In this document: positions 36,174 to 45,500 of the stretch, one piece after another
Layout of the letters: every line of letters starts with the position of its first letter
Numbering within the stretch: position 1 is the stretch's first letter
From: Candidatus Binatia bacterium
Lineage (GTDB): Bacteria > Desulfobacterota > Binatia > UBA1149 > JAJCZL01
DNA: 63,856 nt
Reading direction: 5' to 3'
Assembly (NCBI GenBank): GCA_028278325.1
Contig: JANQEO010000379.1
Coordinates: 1 to 63,856 of the forward strand
The notes under the pieces: model-generated
Databases searched by the model: none
What the model saw: the letters and a program-made list of their open reading frames with translations, nothing else
Told to the model about the DNA's origin: nothing
Position numbers and translations under genes: made by a program

Positions 36174-37103
36174 ATGGAAACGGCCGTTACGACAAAGGAC
36201 TCTACCCTGAGGGAAGGCCTCGACACGCCGGGTGTCAGCTTCTCGATGGAGCAAAGGGCCGAGATCCTCCGCTTATTGGCGGCCTTGGGCGTAAGCGAAG
36301 CGGAAATAGTCGCGCCCGCCAGGGTAGCCCAGGATCTCGAGTTCGCCGTGGTCGCGGCCGAACTCGGCTGCGGGATACGCACTTCCGGGCTCGTGTATGC
36401 GAACCGGGAATCTTGGCTGGAGGAGCTCGGCCGATGCCGCGGCGTCTTGGATCGCGTGGACCTCATCATGCCGCTGTCTCCGCGCCGTGCACCCGAGCAA
36501 CCAGAGGACAAGTTACGCGCTCTGGAGGCGGTACTGCCGGAGTGCCGCTTCGACGACATCGAGGTTGGTGTCGGATTCCCGCATTCGACGCAGGTCAGTC
36601 CCGAGTTCCTGTGCGAAATGTGCGAGTGCGCGGCGGGACTCGGGGCATCGAGACTGACGATCTATGACACCAACGGCAGCGCCCAACCTTTCGGCGTGCG
36701 GTCCTTGATCACGAAGCTTGCGGGACGGATCGAGGCGCCGTTGCATTTTCACGGACACAACGACCTGGGTCTGGCCACGGCGAACTCCCTTGCAGCGATA
36801 CTTGGCGGCGCCCGGGGAGTCGACGCGACGATCAACGGTCTGGGCGACCGGGCCGGCAATGCCAGCCTCGAACAGTTCGCGCTGGCCTCGCATCTGGCGG
36901 GCATCACGACCGGGATCGACCTGAGGGAGTTGAGGGCTGCGGCGGTCCTGGTGTCGAGAGCCAGCGGTGTGCCGGTATCCAAGCTGGCGCCGGTGGTCGG
37001 CGATTTTGTTTTCGATCACAAGTCACCCGCTCATCTTCCCACACCCGACGAGTTCGAGGCCTTCGACCCCGATTTGGTCGGTGCAACCAGGCGGTTGAGC
37101 TGA
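36174..37103 (+). CDS. HMGL-like (DRE-TIM) acyltransferase or lyase
   Basis: 309 residues forming a TIM barrel. The DRE motif is DSTLREG (D9, R13), and the metal-binding HFHGHND has H193 and H195. YDTNGSAQP and NGLGDRAGNAS are further conserved barrel loops. Members include isopropylmalate, homocitrate and citramalate synthases and HMG-CoA lyase. This one lacks the C-terminal LeuA regulatory domain, so it is a catalytic-only version. It could extend a 2-oxo acid with acetyl-CoA, making the carbon skeleton that the dehydrogenase at 33143 then aminates. The reaction is inferred, not shown. Confidence 0.85.
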   Translation: METAVTTKDSTLREGLDTPGVSFSMEQRAEILRLLAALGVSEAEIVAPARVAQDLEFAVVAAELGCGIRTSGLVYANRESWLEELGRCRGVLDRVDLIMPLSPRRAPEQPEDKLRALEAVLPECRFDDIEVGVGFPHSTQVSPEFLCEMCECAAGLGASRLTIYDTNGSAQPFGVRSLITKLAGRIEAPLHFHGHNDLGLATANSLAAILGGARGVDATINGLGDRAGNASLEQFALASHLAGITTGIDLRELRAAAVLVSRASGVPVSKLAPVVGDFVFDHKSPAHLPTPDEFEAFDPDLVGATRRLS

Positions 37104-37114
37104 GGCTGAGACGG

Positions 37115-38587
37115 ATGGATATCCTGCTTTTCAATCCTGCTCCACGCAGCGGCTTCCAGGCTCACCGCCGCGTCGAATTGCCGTTGAGCGTTCTGTGTCC
37201 GGCTACGCCCCTGGACCGCCTCGGATACAGGGTCAAGATCGTCGACCAATTCGCCAACCCGAACTGGGAAACCGAGTTCAAAGAAGCACTCGAGACCAAG
37301 CCGGTGTGCATGGGCGTCACGTCGATGACAGGGCCGCAGATCTTGAGAGCGATCGAGGCGTCCAAGGCTTTCAAACAACGTTACCCCGACGTGCCGGTCG
37401 TCTGGGGCGGGATCCACGCCAGCCTGTTACCGAAGCAGACCCTGGAGAATCCCTACATAGATATCGTCGTAGTAGGAGAAGGGGAGGCGACCTTCACGGA
37501 ACTCGTCGGCGCCATCCAAGGCAACTTTCCCCTCAAGGACATCGCCGGGATCTACTACAAAGAGAACGGCGAGATTCGTTCGACGCCCGGGCGCGAGTTT
37601 ATTCCGATCGACGACGAGCCCCCGCTGTCCTACCACCTGCTCGACATCGATCTGTATCGCAGGCGGTTGTTCGGCGTCGACCATCTCACGTTCAACTCGA
37701 GTCGCGGCTGCACCTTCCGGTGCAGCTTCTGCTGGGATCCTGTGATGCACAAGCGCCAGTGGCGTGCGATGTCGCCGGAAACGGTCGTCGAACATCTTCG
37801 CCGCATCATAAGGGACTACGGCATACGCGGGTTTCTGTTCTCCGACGACCATTTCTTCATCGACATGAAGCGCGCCCGCGGAATCATCGAAGAGATCGTC
37901 CGTAGCGAGCTGGACATCGTGATCAGCAAGCTCCAGATCCGCGCCGATACAATTTGCCGTATGGACGAGGACTTCCTCGAGCTGATGGTGAGAGCGGGCG
38001 TCAAGCGTTTCACGGTGGGGATCGAGTCGGGAAGCCCCAGGGTGCTCGACCTGATCAAGAAAGACATGACGGTGGAGCAGGCCATTGCCGCCAACCGCAA
38101 GCTGGCTCCCTATCCGATCGTGCCCTTGTACTTGTTCATGATGGGTATGCCCTCGGAAACCCCCGATGAGTTGCGCCAGAGTATCGAGTTGGCCGACAAG
38201 CTGATCGAAGACAACCCCAAAGCATCGAAGACCTTTAACATTTACGCGCCTTACCCCGGCACCGAACTCTACGGCATGGCGCTCGAGCACGGCCTCAAGG
38301 AGCCGGAAAGGCTGGAGGACTGGGCCGCCTTCAACTTCCGCAGCGTCCACAAGGACGCAAGGTGGATAACGCCCGAAACCAAGAAGCTGATCGAGAACCT
38401 CGACTTTCCTTTGATGTTCCTCGGATCGAACTTCACCAACCCGGTACGGAGAACCAACCCTATCGTCGTGTCGCTGGCCAAGCTCTACTCACCCGTGGCC
38501 CGCTACAGAGTGCGTAACATGGATGTACGCTTCCCCCTCGAATCCAAGATCGTCAAAGCGCTGGGGTTGTTCGCCAGACAGGACTGA
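37115..38587 (+). CDS. B12-binding-domain radical SAM protein
   Basis: 490 residues. The N-terminal cobalamin-binding Rossmann-like domain (1-140, with WGGIHASLLP and VVVGEGEATF) leads to a radical SAM barrel with the 4Fe-4S motif CTFRCSFC (C199, C203, C206), the GIESGS loop and a C-terminal extension. Relatives methylate unactivated carbons, rearrange rings or join lipids (HpnJ- and BchE-like). Eleven bases separate it from both neighbours. The methyltransferase that follows could act on the same product. Confidence 0.92.
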   Translation: MDILLFNPAPRSGFQAHRRVELPLSVLCPATPLDRLGYRVKIVDQFANPNWETEFKEALETKPVCMGVTSMTGPQILRAIEASKAFKQRYPDVPVVWGGIHASLLPKQTLENPYIDIVVVGEGEATFTELVGAIQGNFPLKDIAGIYYKENGEIRSTPGREFIPIDDEPPLSYHLLDIDLYRRRLFGVDHLTFNSSRGCTFRCSFCWDPVMHKRQWRAMSPETVVEHLRRIIRDYGIRGFLFSDDHFFIDMKRARGIIEEIVRSELDIVISKLQIRADTICRMDEDFLELMVRAGVKRFTVGIESGSPRVLDLIKKDMTVEQAIAANRKLAPYPIVPLYLFMMGMPSETPDELRQSIELADKLIEDNPKASKTFNIYAPYPGTELYGMALEHGLKEPERLEDWAAFNFRSVHKDARWITPETKKLIENLDFPLMFLGSNFTNPVRRTNPIVVSLAKLYSPVARYRVRNMDVRFPLESKIVKALGLFARQD

Positions 38588-38598
38588 CCGGTCATCGA

Positions 38599-39420
38599 GT
38601 GTTGCGGGGGCTCTTGGCTATAGACAAGTCGGAAACGAAGAGCGCGGCATACTGGGATACCGTCGCGCGACGCTGGGCGAGTCAGAGACCTCAGCAATTG
38701 TGGCGGCATTTCTGCGACTTGCTCAACGGCCGCGTATTCGCGCCGTGGCTCGACGAGTGTAACGGCGGGCTCATTCTCAAGACCGACCTCTTCGACGAAG
38801 CGACCAGTGGTGAGGGCTTGTACCCGCTGCTGTCCGCTGACGGCCGCAGCGTCGTCGGTATGGATCTTTCAGTCGCCACGGCCGTCAGGGCCGGCTATCG
38901 CCAGGCAGGCCTGGCCGGAGTCGGCGGTGATGTTCGAGGCTTACCCTTCGCGGATGGGTCCTTCGACGTCGTTGTTTCCAACTCGACTCTCGATCACATG
39001 GACTCGCTCGATGACGTCGCTGCCGCACTGCGCGAGCTCTATCGCGTGCTCAAGCCGGGAGGCCGCCTTCTGCTCACATTGGATAACCTGGCGAACCCTG
39101 TGGTCGCCCTCCGCAACTCCCTGCCTGAGCGCTTCCTGGCCGGCTCGGGGTTGGTGCCGTACTACGTCGGCGCGACCTGCGGCCCAGGGCGTCTGGCCAG
39201 TCTGGTAAACGGCGCGGGATTTCAGATTCGGGAGATGGACGCAATCATGCACTGTCCCCGTGCGCCGGCGGTGCTGGTGTGCGCTGTCGTTGACCGTCTC
39301 AAGAGCGAGCGGCTGCGCTCCTTCCTGATCCGCTCATTGTTCTTCTGCGAACGTCTTGGACGGCTGCCTACCCGATATCTCACCGGCTACTTCATTGCAC
39401 TCGAGGCGAAGAGAGCGTGA
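38599..39420 (+). CDS. Class I SAM-dependent methyltransferase
   Basis: 273 residues from a GTG. A long N-terminal extension (AYWDTVARRWAS) precedes the SAM domain: VVGMDLS is the acidic strand-2 end, GDVRGLPFADGSFD motif II, and YRVLKPGGRLLLTLDN the post-I helix and strand. A hydrophobic C-terminus suggests action near the membrane. Its stop overlaps the GTG of the next gene (GTGA). Substrate unknown. Confidence 0.85.
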   Translation: MLRGLLAIDKSETKSAAYWDTVARRWASQRPQQLWRHFCDLLNGRVFAPWLDECNGGLILKTDLFDEATSGEGLYPLLSADGRSVVGMDLSVATAVRAGYRQAGLAGVGGDVRGLPFADGSFDVVVSNSTLDHMDSLDDVAAALRELYRVLKPGGRLLLTLDNLANPVVALRNSLPERFLAGSGLVPYYVGATCGPGRLASLVNGAGFQIREMDAIMHCPRAPAVLVCAVVDRLKSERLRSFLIRSLFFCERLGRLPTRYLTGYFIALEAKRA

Positions 39421-40922
39421 GCGCTCGATTGCTAGTCGTAGCCCTGGATTCCGGGGATCCGGGCTTGATGCACACGCTTTGTGACCAAGGCCGCATGCCG
39501 GTGCTCTCGTCCATCATGGCACGCGGCTGCCACGGGCTGTTGACGGGTCCCGAACTCATCAGTGCTCACGGCGTATGGACGACGCTCTTCAGTGGGGTTT
39601 CGCTCGGTGAACATGGCCGCTATCTGCGAAAGACCCTTCAGCCCGGTTCGTATCGGCTTGGCAGTGCTGCTTGCGAACAGGCGGTTACGCCTTTTTGGGC
39701 AGGCCTGAGAGGGAGCGGGCGCCGCGCCGCAATTATCGATGCGCCCGACGCGGAGGTGATCGAAGGCATAGATGGTGTTCAGGCGACGGCGTGGGGCACT
39801 CATCCGACCTTCGGCCGGCTACGTGTGTGTCCGTCCCAATGGACGTCCGAGATCACTCGAATCGCCGGGTCCCGCATAGTGACGGATGAGAAGCAGGGCA
39901 GTCCGGCTCGCGACCTGCGCATCCGCGATCAGATACTCGAGAGGATCCGGGGCAAAGGGCGGCTGATCCGTCATCTGCTGTCCCAAGACGCTTTCGATCT
40001 GATGGTAGTGGGATTCGGCGACTCGCATGCGGCGGCACACCGCTTCCTCAAGTACCATGATGCCGGCGATGGTGGGCACCCCGAGGCTTTGAGTCATGCC
40101 CTGCGTGACATTTACGCAGCCATCGACAGCGAGTTGGGAAGCCTTCTCGACGTGATGACAGAACCGGTCAACCTTGTCGTCGTTTCCAACCACGGTGTTC
40201 GCTCCGCGTCGCCCACCTGGGAACTGACCGACAAGTGTCTGCACGCGCTCGGCTATCAGGCGCGGAGAGAATCTTCGCTTTCTGCGGCAGCCTTGTCCGC
40301 TTACCCGCCCGCGGCGGCCGATGGCACGCTGGCTTTCATGTCCCGGCGTCTGCCCGCAGGCTTGAGAGATCGGCTCGAAGACAAGCGTTTCACTCAGACC
40401 ACGGACTGGTCTCGCAGCATCGCGTTTGCGATCCCTGCTTTCTACACCGGCTATATAAGGATCAACGTCGCCGGCCGTGAGCCTTCGGGAATAGTAGAGC
40501 CGGGAAGCCACTACGACGAAGTGATCGAGCGCCTGGAGCAGGACCTCTTCGCCTGTATCGACGAAGACACGAGTGAGTCTGCGGTAGCTGCATTGCATCG
40601 TACGCGGGACCTGTTCGGCGAAGCCGCGTTGGAGAAGCTACCGGACCTGATCCTCGATTGGCGACAGCCCCGGCTAGGCATATCGCGCTTGACCCATCCG
40701 CGTACGACCATCGTGTGCAAGCATCGCGGCAATCCGCGTCATAACTGCCACTCCAGAGTCGGCTTCCTCGCTGCTACGGGCCCGGACATCAGCACCCGGG
40801 GTGACATTGGCGAGCTATCCCCTCTGGCACTGGCGCCTGCACTCGAGTTCCTGTGCGGGGTTTCGCCCCTCGGACGCGACGCGGCCGGCCACGGCTGCGA
40901 AGTACTGTTGAACGCCGCTTGA
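39417..40922 (+). CDS. Alkaline-phosphatase superfamily protein (type I phosphodiesterase-like) with altered metal site
   Basis: 501 residues. D11 (VALDSGD), the nucleophile region HGVWTTLFSG (T55/T56, followed by GEHG) and FGDSHAAAHRF (D202 with H204/H208) line up with the bimetal site of nucleotide-pyrophosphatase-like enzymes, and H445 in CHSRVGF fits the last ligand. The usual DHG metal motif reads NHG (N258-H259), losing one aspartate ligand. The protein may hydrolyse or transfer phosphate or phosphonate esters with one metal, or be a binding relic. It is followed after eight bases by the polytopic gene. Confidence 0.82.
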   Translation: MSARLLVVALDSGDPGLMHTLCDQGRMPVLSSIMARGCHGLLTGPELISAHGVWTTLFSGVSLGEHGRYLRKTLQPGSYRLGSAACEQAVTPFWAGLRGSGRRAAIIDAPDAEVIEGIDGVQATAWGTHPTFGRLRVCPSQWTSEITRIAGSRIVTDEKQGSPARDLRIRDQILERIRGKGRLIRHLLSQDAFDLMVVGFGDSHAAAHRFLKYHDAGDGGHPEALSHALRDIYAAIDSELGSLLDVMTEPVNLVVVSNHGVRSASPTWELTDKCLHALGYQARRESSLSAAALSAYPPAAADGTLAFMSRRLPAGLRDRLEDKRFTQTTDWSRSIAFAIPAFYTGYIRINVAGREPSGIVEPGSHYDEVIERLEQDLFACIDEDTSESAVAALHRTRDLFGEAALEKLPDLILDWRQPRLGISRLTHPRTTIVCKHRGNPRHNCHSRVGFLAATGPDISTRGDIGELSPLALAPALEFLCGVSPLGRDAAGHGCEVLLNAA

Positions 40923-40930
40923 GCGGTTGC

Positions 40931-42493
40931 ATGGTGTCCGTGGGAGCGACCCTTCTCGTAGTCACTGGCGCCATTTTGGTTGCCGGCGCACTGCTGGGCC
41001 CATCGAGCCGGCTCGAGCGCGGCCGAGCCGGCGAGGTGATGCTTGCCATCTTGCTGGCTCTCGCGATCGTCTCCGTCTACGGGGGAAAGGTGGCTCAGAC
41101 ATTCGGGCCCGACGCGCCGTACCTGCGAACGTGGAACATCTATCACTACTATTTGGGCGCCAAGTACTTCCCCGAACTACGGTACACGGACCTGTATGCT
41201 TGCTCTCTGGAGGCGGACAGCGAAAAGGATGCCTCTCGTCGGATCTGGAGCGACAACACCAGGGTCAGAGATCTGACCAACTACGAACTGTCTCAGCCGG
41301 ATCGCCTGCCGCCCTGTCCCCGCGAAAGGTTCACGTCCGAGCGCTGGGCCTCTTTCTCCGGTGACCTCTCCGAACTGATGAAGCTCGAACCCGCTTCCTT
41401 CTGGTGGCGGGTAATCACCGACAAGGGCTTCAACCCGACGCCGTTCTGGATCTCCGTCGGTGGACCGATTGCCGGCCGCCTGGCCATCATTGATGATCCG
41501 GCGGCTATGCGTGCGCTCACGGGCATCGATCTTGTCATGTTGCTCGCTTCGTTCGCGGGGCTCGCCTTCGCTTTCGGCGCAAGAGCGACATTGCTTGCCG
41601 GCCTCGGGCTCGTCACATATTTCGGCTCTTACGGGTTGCTCGTCGGCAACTTTCTTCAGTACGGCTGGCTGGCCTTCGTGCTCGCCGCCGTTTCGCTGTG
41701 GCATGGCAAGCGCGATCTATGGGCTGCGCCCTGCTTCGCCGCGGCCATCATGCTGAGGGTCTTCCCCGCCATGTTGCTGGCCGGGTTGGTCGTCCGTACC
41801 GGGTATGTGGCCTTCGTCGCCTTGCGCGAGAGAGGTTCGGGCCGCGCGTCGAGCGCCGAGGCGGAGGCCAGGCGCAACTTGACCTTCCTGACTTCTGTCG
41901 GCGGCTTCTGCCTTCTCTTTTTCTTGGTATCGTCAGTGACGGTGGGCCTGGAGGCGTGGCTGGATTTCTTTCACAACATGCGGATCCATTCGGCTTACGT
42001 CGTCGGTGAAGCCTTCAACGTGGGCCTGAAGAACCTCTTCGCCACAGCCGGCGCCGGCAACGTCGACGCCGGGTTCACCTATGCCCAGACCTATGTGGCC
42101 ACGGCGCAGCGGCTCAGGGCTTATGCGGATCTGCGAGTTTATTACTATCTAGCGGTAGCGGTCCTGGGCGTTCTGTTTGCGATCGCGTCGGTCAGAACCG
42201 AGGCGGGCAAGAGCTTCGCATCGAGCCTCTTCGCGGCCTACCTCCTGCTCGCGCTCTCTCCTTACTACTACGCTTGTCTGATTCTGGTGTTCCTACTGCC
42301 GGGCAGGGACAGACGTGTGCTCGGTGCTCAGGTAGGCTCGCTGCTACTGCTCGCCTACCACCTGTGGAAGCCCCACGTCCCTTACATCACGATGGCCTAC
42401 GGAAGCCACATGCAAAGCGAAGTGGTGGTGTCCGCCTATCTGGCGGCTCTCGTCTTCGTCCTCTGCGGGCGTAGCGACAGTTCGGCTGTCTGA
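40931..42493 (+). CDS. Polytopic membrane protein, GT87/DUF2029-like glycosyltransferase
   Basis: 520 residues from the ATG at 40931; an upstream start at 40853 would overlap the previous gene and give a poor N-terminus. About 10-12 hydrophobic helices, with a long extracytoplasmic loop after the second (WNIYHYYLGAKYFPELRYTDLY). That loop contains several Tyr/Asp residues, like the acceptor and metal loop of GT-C enzymes using polyprenyl-phosphate sugars. It is last in the nine-gene operon and may decorate the flipped product on the outer face of the membrane. It ends 13 bases before the convergent cytochrome gene. Confidence 0.72.
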   Translation: MVSVGATLLVVTGAILVAGALLGPSSRLERGRAGEVMLAILLALAIVSVYGGKVAQTFGPDAPYLRTWNIYHYYLGAKYFPELRYTDLYACSLEADSEKDASRRIWSDNTRVRDLTNYELSQPDRLPPCPRERFTSERWASFSGDLSELMKLEPASFWWRVITDKGFNPTPFWISVGGPIAGRLAIIDDPAAMRALTGIDLVMLLASFAGLAFAFGARATLLAGLGLVTYFGSYGLLVGNFLQYGWLAFVLAAVSLWHGKRDLWAAPCFAAAIMLRVFPAMLLAGLVVRTGYVAFVALRERGSGRASSAEAEARRNLTFLTSVGGFCLLFFLVSSVTVGLEAWLDFFHNMRIHSAYVVGEAFNVGLKNLFATAGAGNVDAGFTYAQTYVATAQRLRAYADLRVYYYLAVAVLGVLFAIASVRTEAGKSFASSLFAAYLLLALSPYYYACLILVFLLPGRDRRVLGAQVGSLLLLAYHLWKPHVPYITMAYGSHMQSEVVVSAYLAALVFVLCGRSDSSAV

Positions 42494-42506
42494 GCCGAAG
42501 CAGCGT

Positions 42507-45500
42507 CTAAGGTGCCTTGGCCTTGAAACGTGCCTCGTCGTTACGCTTGGACTCGTCGAAGCCCGAGGTCCAGCAGATCGGTGTTTCGTCGTTCATCAAT
42601 TGAACGGTCACGTCGGGGTCGAGTTCGTAGAACGCCGCAGGGGCTGCTGGTGGTGAAAGGGGGATGCCCGCGCCCCGCGCCGTGATGCTGACCTTGGATT
42701 TCACCTGGTCGCTGGTCTTCAAGTCGAGTTTGCGAATCCCATCCTGAAGATCGTTCTTGTCCTTGTAGCGCCAGCCCTTCGACCCCCTGTTCTCCCAGTT
42801 CGGCGAGGGAGCGGCGACCACTTCGCCGGCCAGGGACGACAATCCCAGCCCACGGTCGTAGATGCACAGCCGGTACGTAGTTGTTGCCTGAGGGTCACCG
42901 AGCTCGGCCGAAGAGAACGGCTCCCCGCGAATGATCTTCCACTTGAGCCGATCGCGATCAGGATTGTCGTCGACGCGGATGCTCACCGTAGACTTCGATC
43001 CGATGAGACAGTCGGTACGGGGTGCCGGCGGGCATGCCGCGGGAATCGTGCCTGCCGGCACGCTCGCGGGATCGGCGGGATCCGAGCCTTCGTCGAGTTC
43101 GTCGGTGTCGAGAAACCCGTCTTCGTCACGGTCCACACCCATGCGATGCCCGGAGCCTGGCGGCGAGCAAGTGAAGGTCACTTCCTGGCCGGCGGTGTCG
43201 GCAAGCCCCCGAAGCTGCGCTTCGGTAACTACGTCGACGAACCTGTCGCTTTGGAAGGTGCCGTCAGGTAGCCGGGCGAAGCCACGCGACGTGCCGTCAA
43301 CGGAGGCTTTCGCGACGACGTCGCACTCGTCTGCGTCGTCGCGTTGCATGAACATGTCTATCCTGCCGTCTACGTCGGCGCCGTTGACCGAATCACGCGT
43401 CACCTGCTGGCCGACGATCGGAGCGAACTCCGTATCGAAGGCGAGCATGAAGTTTTCCATGTCGCGCCTGCTCGCTTCGTCGGGGAAGTTGAAGGCATTG
43501 GCACTGACAAAGCGGAACAGTGAATCGACAGACCCATCATGCAGATAGCCATAACCGCGCACCTGGTCACCGGTCAGTCCCGTACCCGTTCCGAAGTTAG
43601 CGAGGAAGCCGAACATGCCGACCTTGTCATACATGTTGCGCAGGTGGGGTACTTTGAAGATCTGTGTGCTTCCCTCGAAGGTGGAGAATCTACCCGAACC
43701 GAAGAAATCATTCTCGGGCTCGGTCCTGTGGCAGTTGTTGCAGGTCAACGGTCCGTCGACGGCATTGTTGAAATAGAAGTCACGCCCCGCCTGTTGGCTC
43801 AGTGTGAGTTGGTTGTCGAGGGGACGCACGGGGTTGGGTGGCAACTCCATGGCCAAGGCAAAGTCCGCGAACTTCTGCATGTCGCTGTCGGAAATCGGCG
43901 CCTCTCTTCCCACCAGCCCTTCGAAGGCGACGATGAAGTTGCGGAAGGACAGATCCTCGTCGAGAGCATTGATGCCGAAAAACCCGTTGGAGCGGTCGCC
44001 GCGCCAGTGCAGAGCGCCGTGGCCGTCCATGCCGCGCAGGGTTTGAGTGGTCATGGGTCCCTTCATGGGATGGAAGTCATCGACGTTGCCCGTGCCGTTT
44101 ATGGGCGAGGGAGCCCCTGCCGCGCCGCCGGGGTTGAGAATGGAAAGCGGGTTCGTCGTTACATCATCGTCGGGATTCCCCAGATCCCACGCCAACTGAT
44201 CCAGGCCTCCGAAAATATGACAGCTCGAGCAGGAGGCTTCGCCGTTACCTGATGTCTCGAAGGCGTCGTAGAGGAAAGGCCTACCTTCCACGATGGACGC
44301 GGGCTCAGGGTTGTAGAAGTTGACGTGATCGGTCTCGGTGCCGGAAGCCAGATCGACGACGGAGATACCGTTGTCGAAGCGAGTCCAGACGTAGAGACGG
44401 TTGCGCGGCTCGTCCAACGCGAGGCCGGCCGGGCCTCCGCCGCTGACGTCGATATAGCTTGCGCTGTCCACCGGGGGGTCGAATGAGTTGCTGTCGAGCG
44501 CGGCCGTGGAGAAGACGCCGACTCGTGCTGAGCCGAACGCGGCCACGTACAGCGTGCCGTCTGAAGCGATCACCATGTCGAGAGGTGTGGCGAGGCTATG
44601 CAGGCGGGCATTCGGATCGAATCCCGGCTCGGCTGCCAGCGTTGAGTAGTCGATGTGCTTGTTGAGGTGACGCGGAAGCACGCTGGCACCGTCTAGTACG
44701 GTGATGCGGGACTCGGCGAGATGGCCCTGAACCGTGGTGCCGCCGAAGATGCCCGGACCTTCGAACCTGACCTCGTTGCGGGAGTCGGTGTTCGAGACGT
44801 AGACCTTTCCATTGGACGGGTGAGCCACCATGTTGAAGATGGTTGTGCCCACGCCCGACCAGAACGACGACTCCAGCAAGGTGTCAGCGTCGATGGAGAA
44901 CACGTCCTTGTCCGGGAGATCGAAGCGCACGAACAGAGACCAGTCGCGCCCGATCACGTCACGCCACTCCCCACTGGGCTGATCAAACTTTAGGATGAGC
45001 CCGACCTCGGGAGCCTGTTCCCCGGCATGATTGGTCGCAGGCCCGAGTTGGCCGCCCGGTGCGGGTAGGACGCCGGCGATTAGACACGGGGTAAGAGGAT
45101 CGAACCCCGGACAGATGAAACCATCGTTTAGTGCCGTGGTCTGATTCCCCGAATAATGGATCGCAGCGTACACGGTCGCCCCATCGGGCGAGACGGCCAG
45201 TGCTCGAGGGGTGTCGCCGAAAAGCTCTACGATCTTCAGAGGCACGCCCCCGATGGCTGGCCCGGGGTTCGCGGCGTCAAAAATCCATACGTCGGCGCGC
45301 GGAGTTCCTTCGGTCGTGAACAGGGGGTCGCCGGCTCCAGGGGCGGCAGCGATCGAAGGGTGGGTTCGATGCTGGCCTCGTCGTGCCGTGGTGATGAAGG
45401 CACGAGGAGTAACAGTGCCGGCGAACACGATGTCGCGCGGTTCGTCTCCCACCAATAGAGTTCGGGTGACGCGCATCGTGGCCGGATCGACGATACTCAC

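Noticed and set aside
37427..38350. 307-residue minus frame inside the radical SAM gene
   Set aside because: It is antisense to a protein with a complete 4Fe-4S motif; the composition is typical of a shadow frame.
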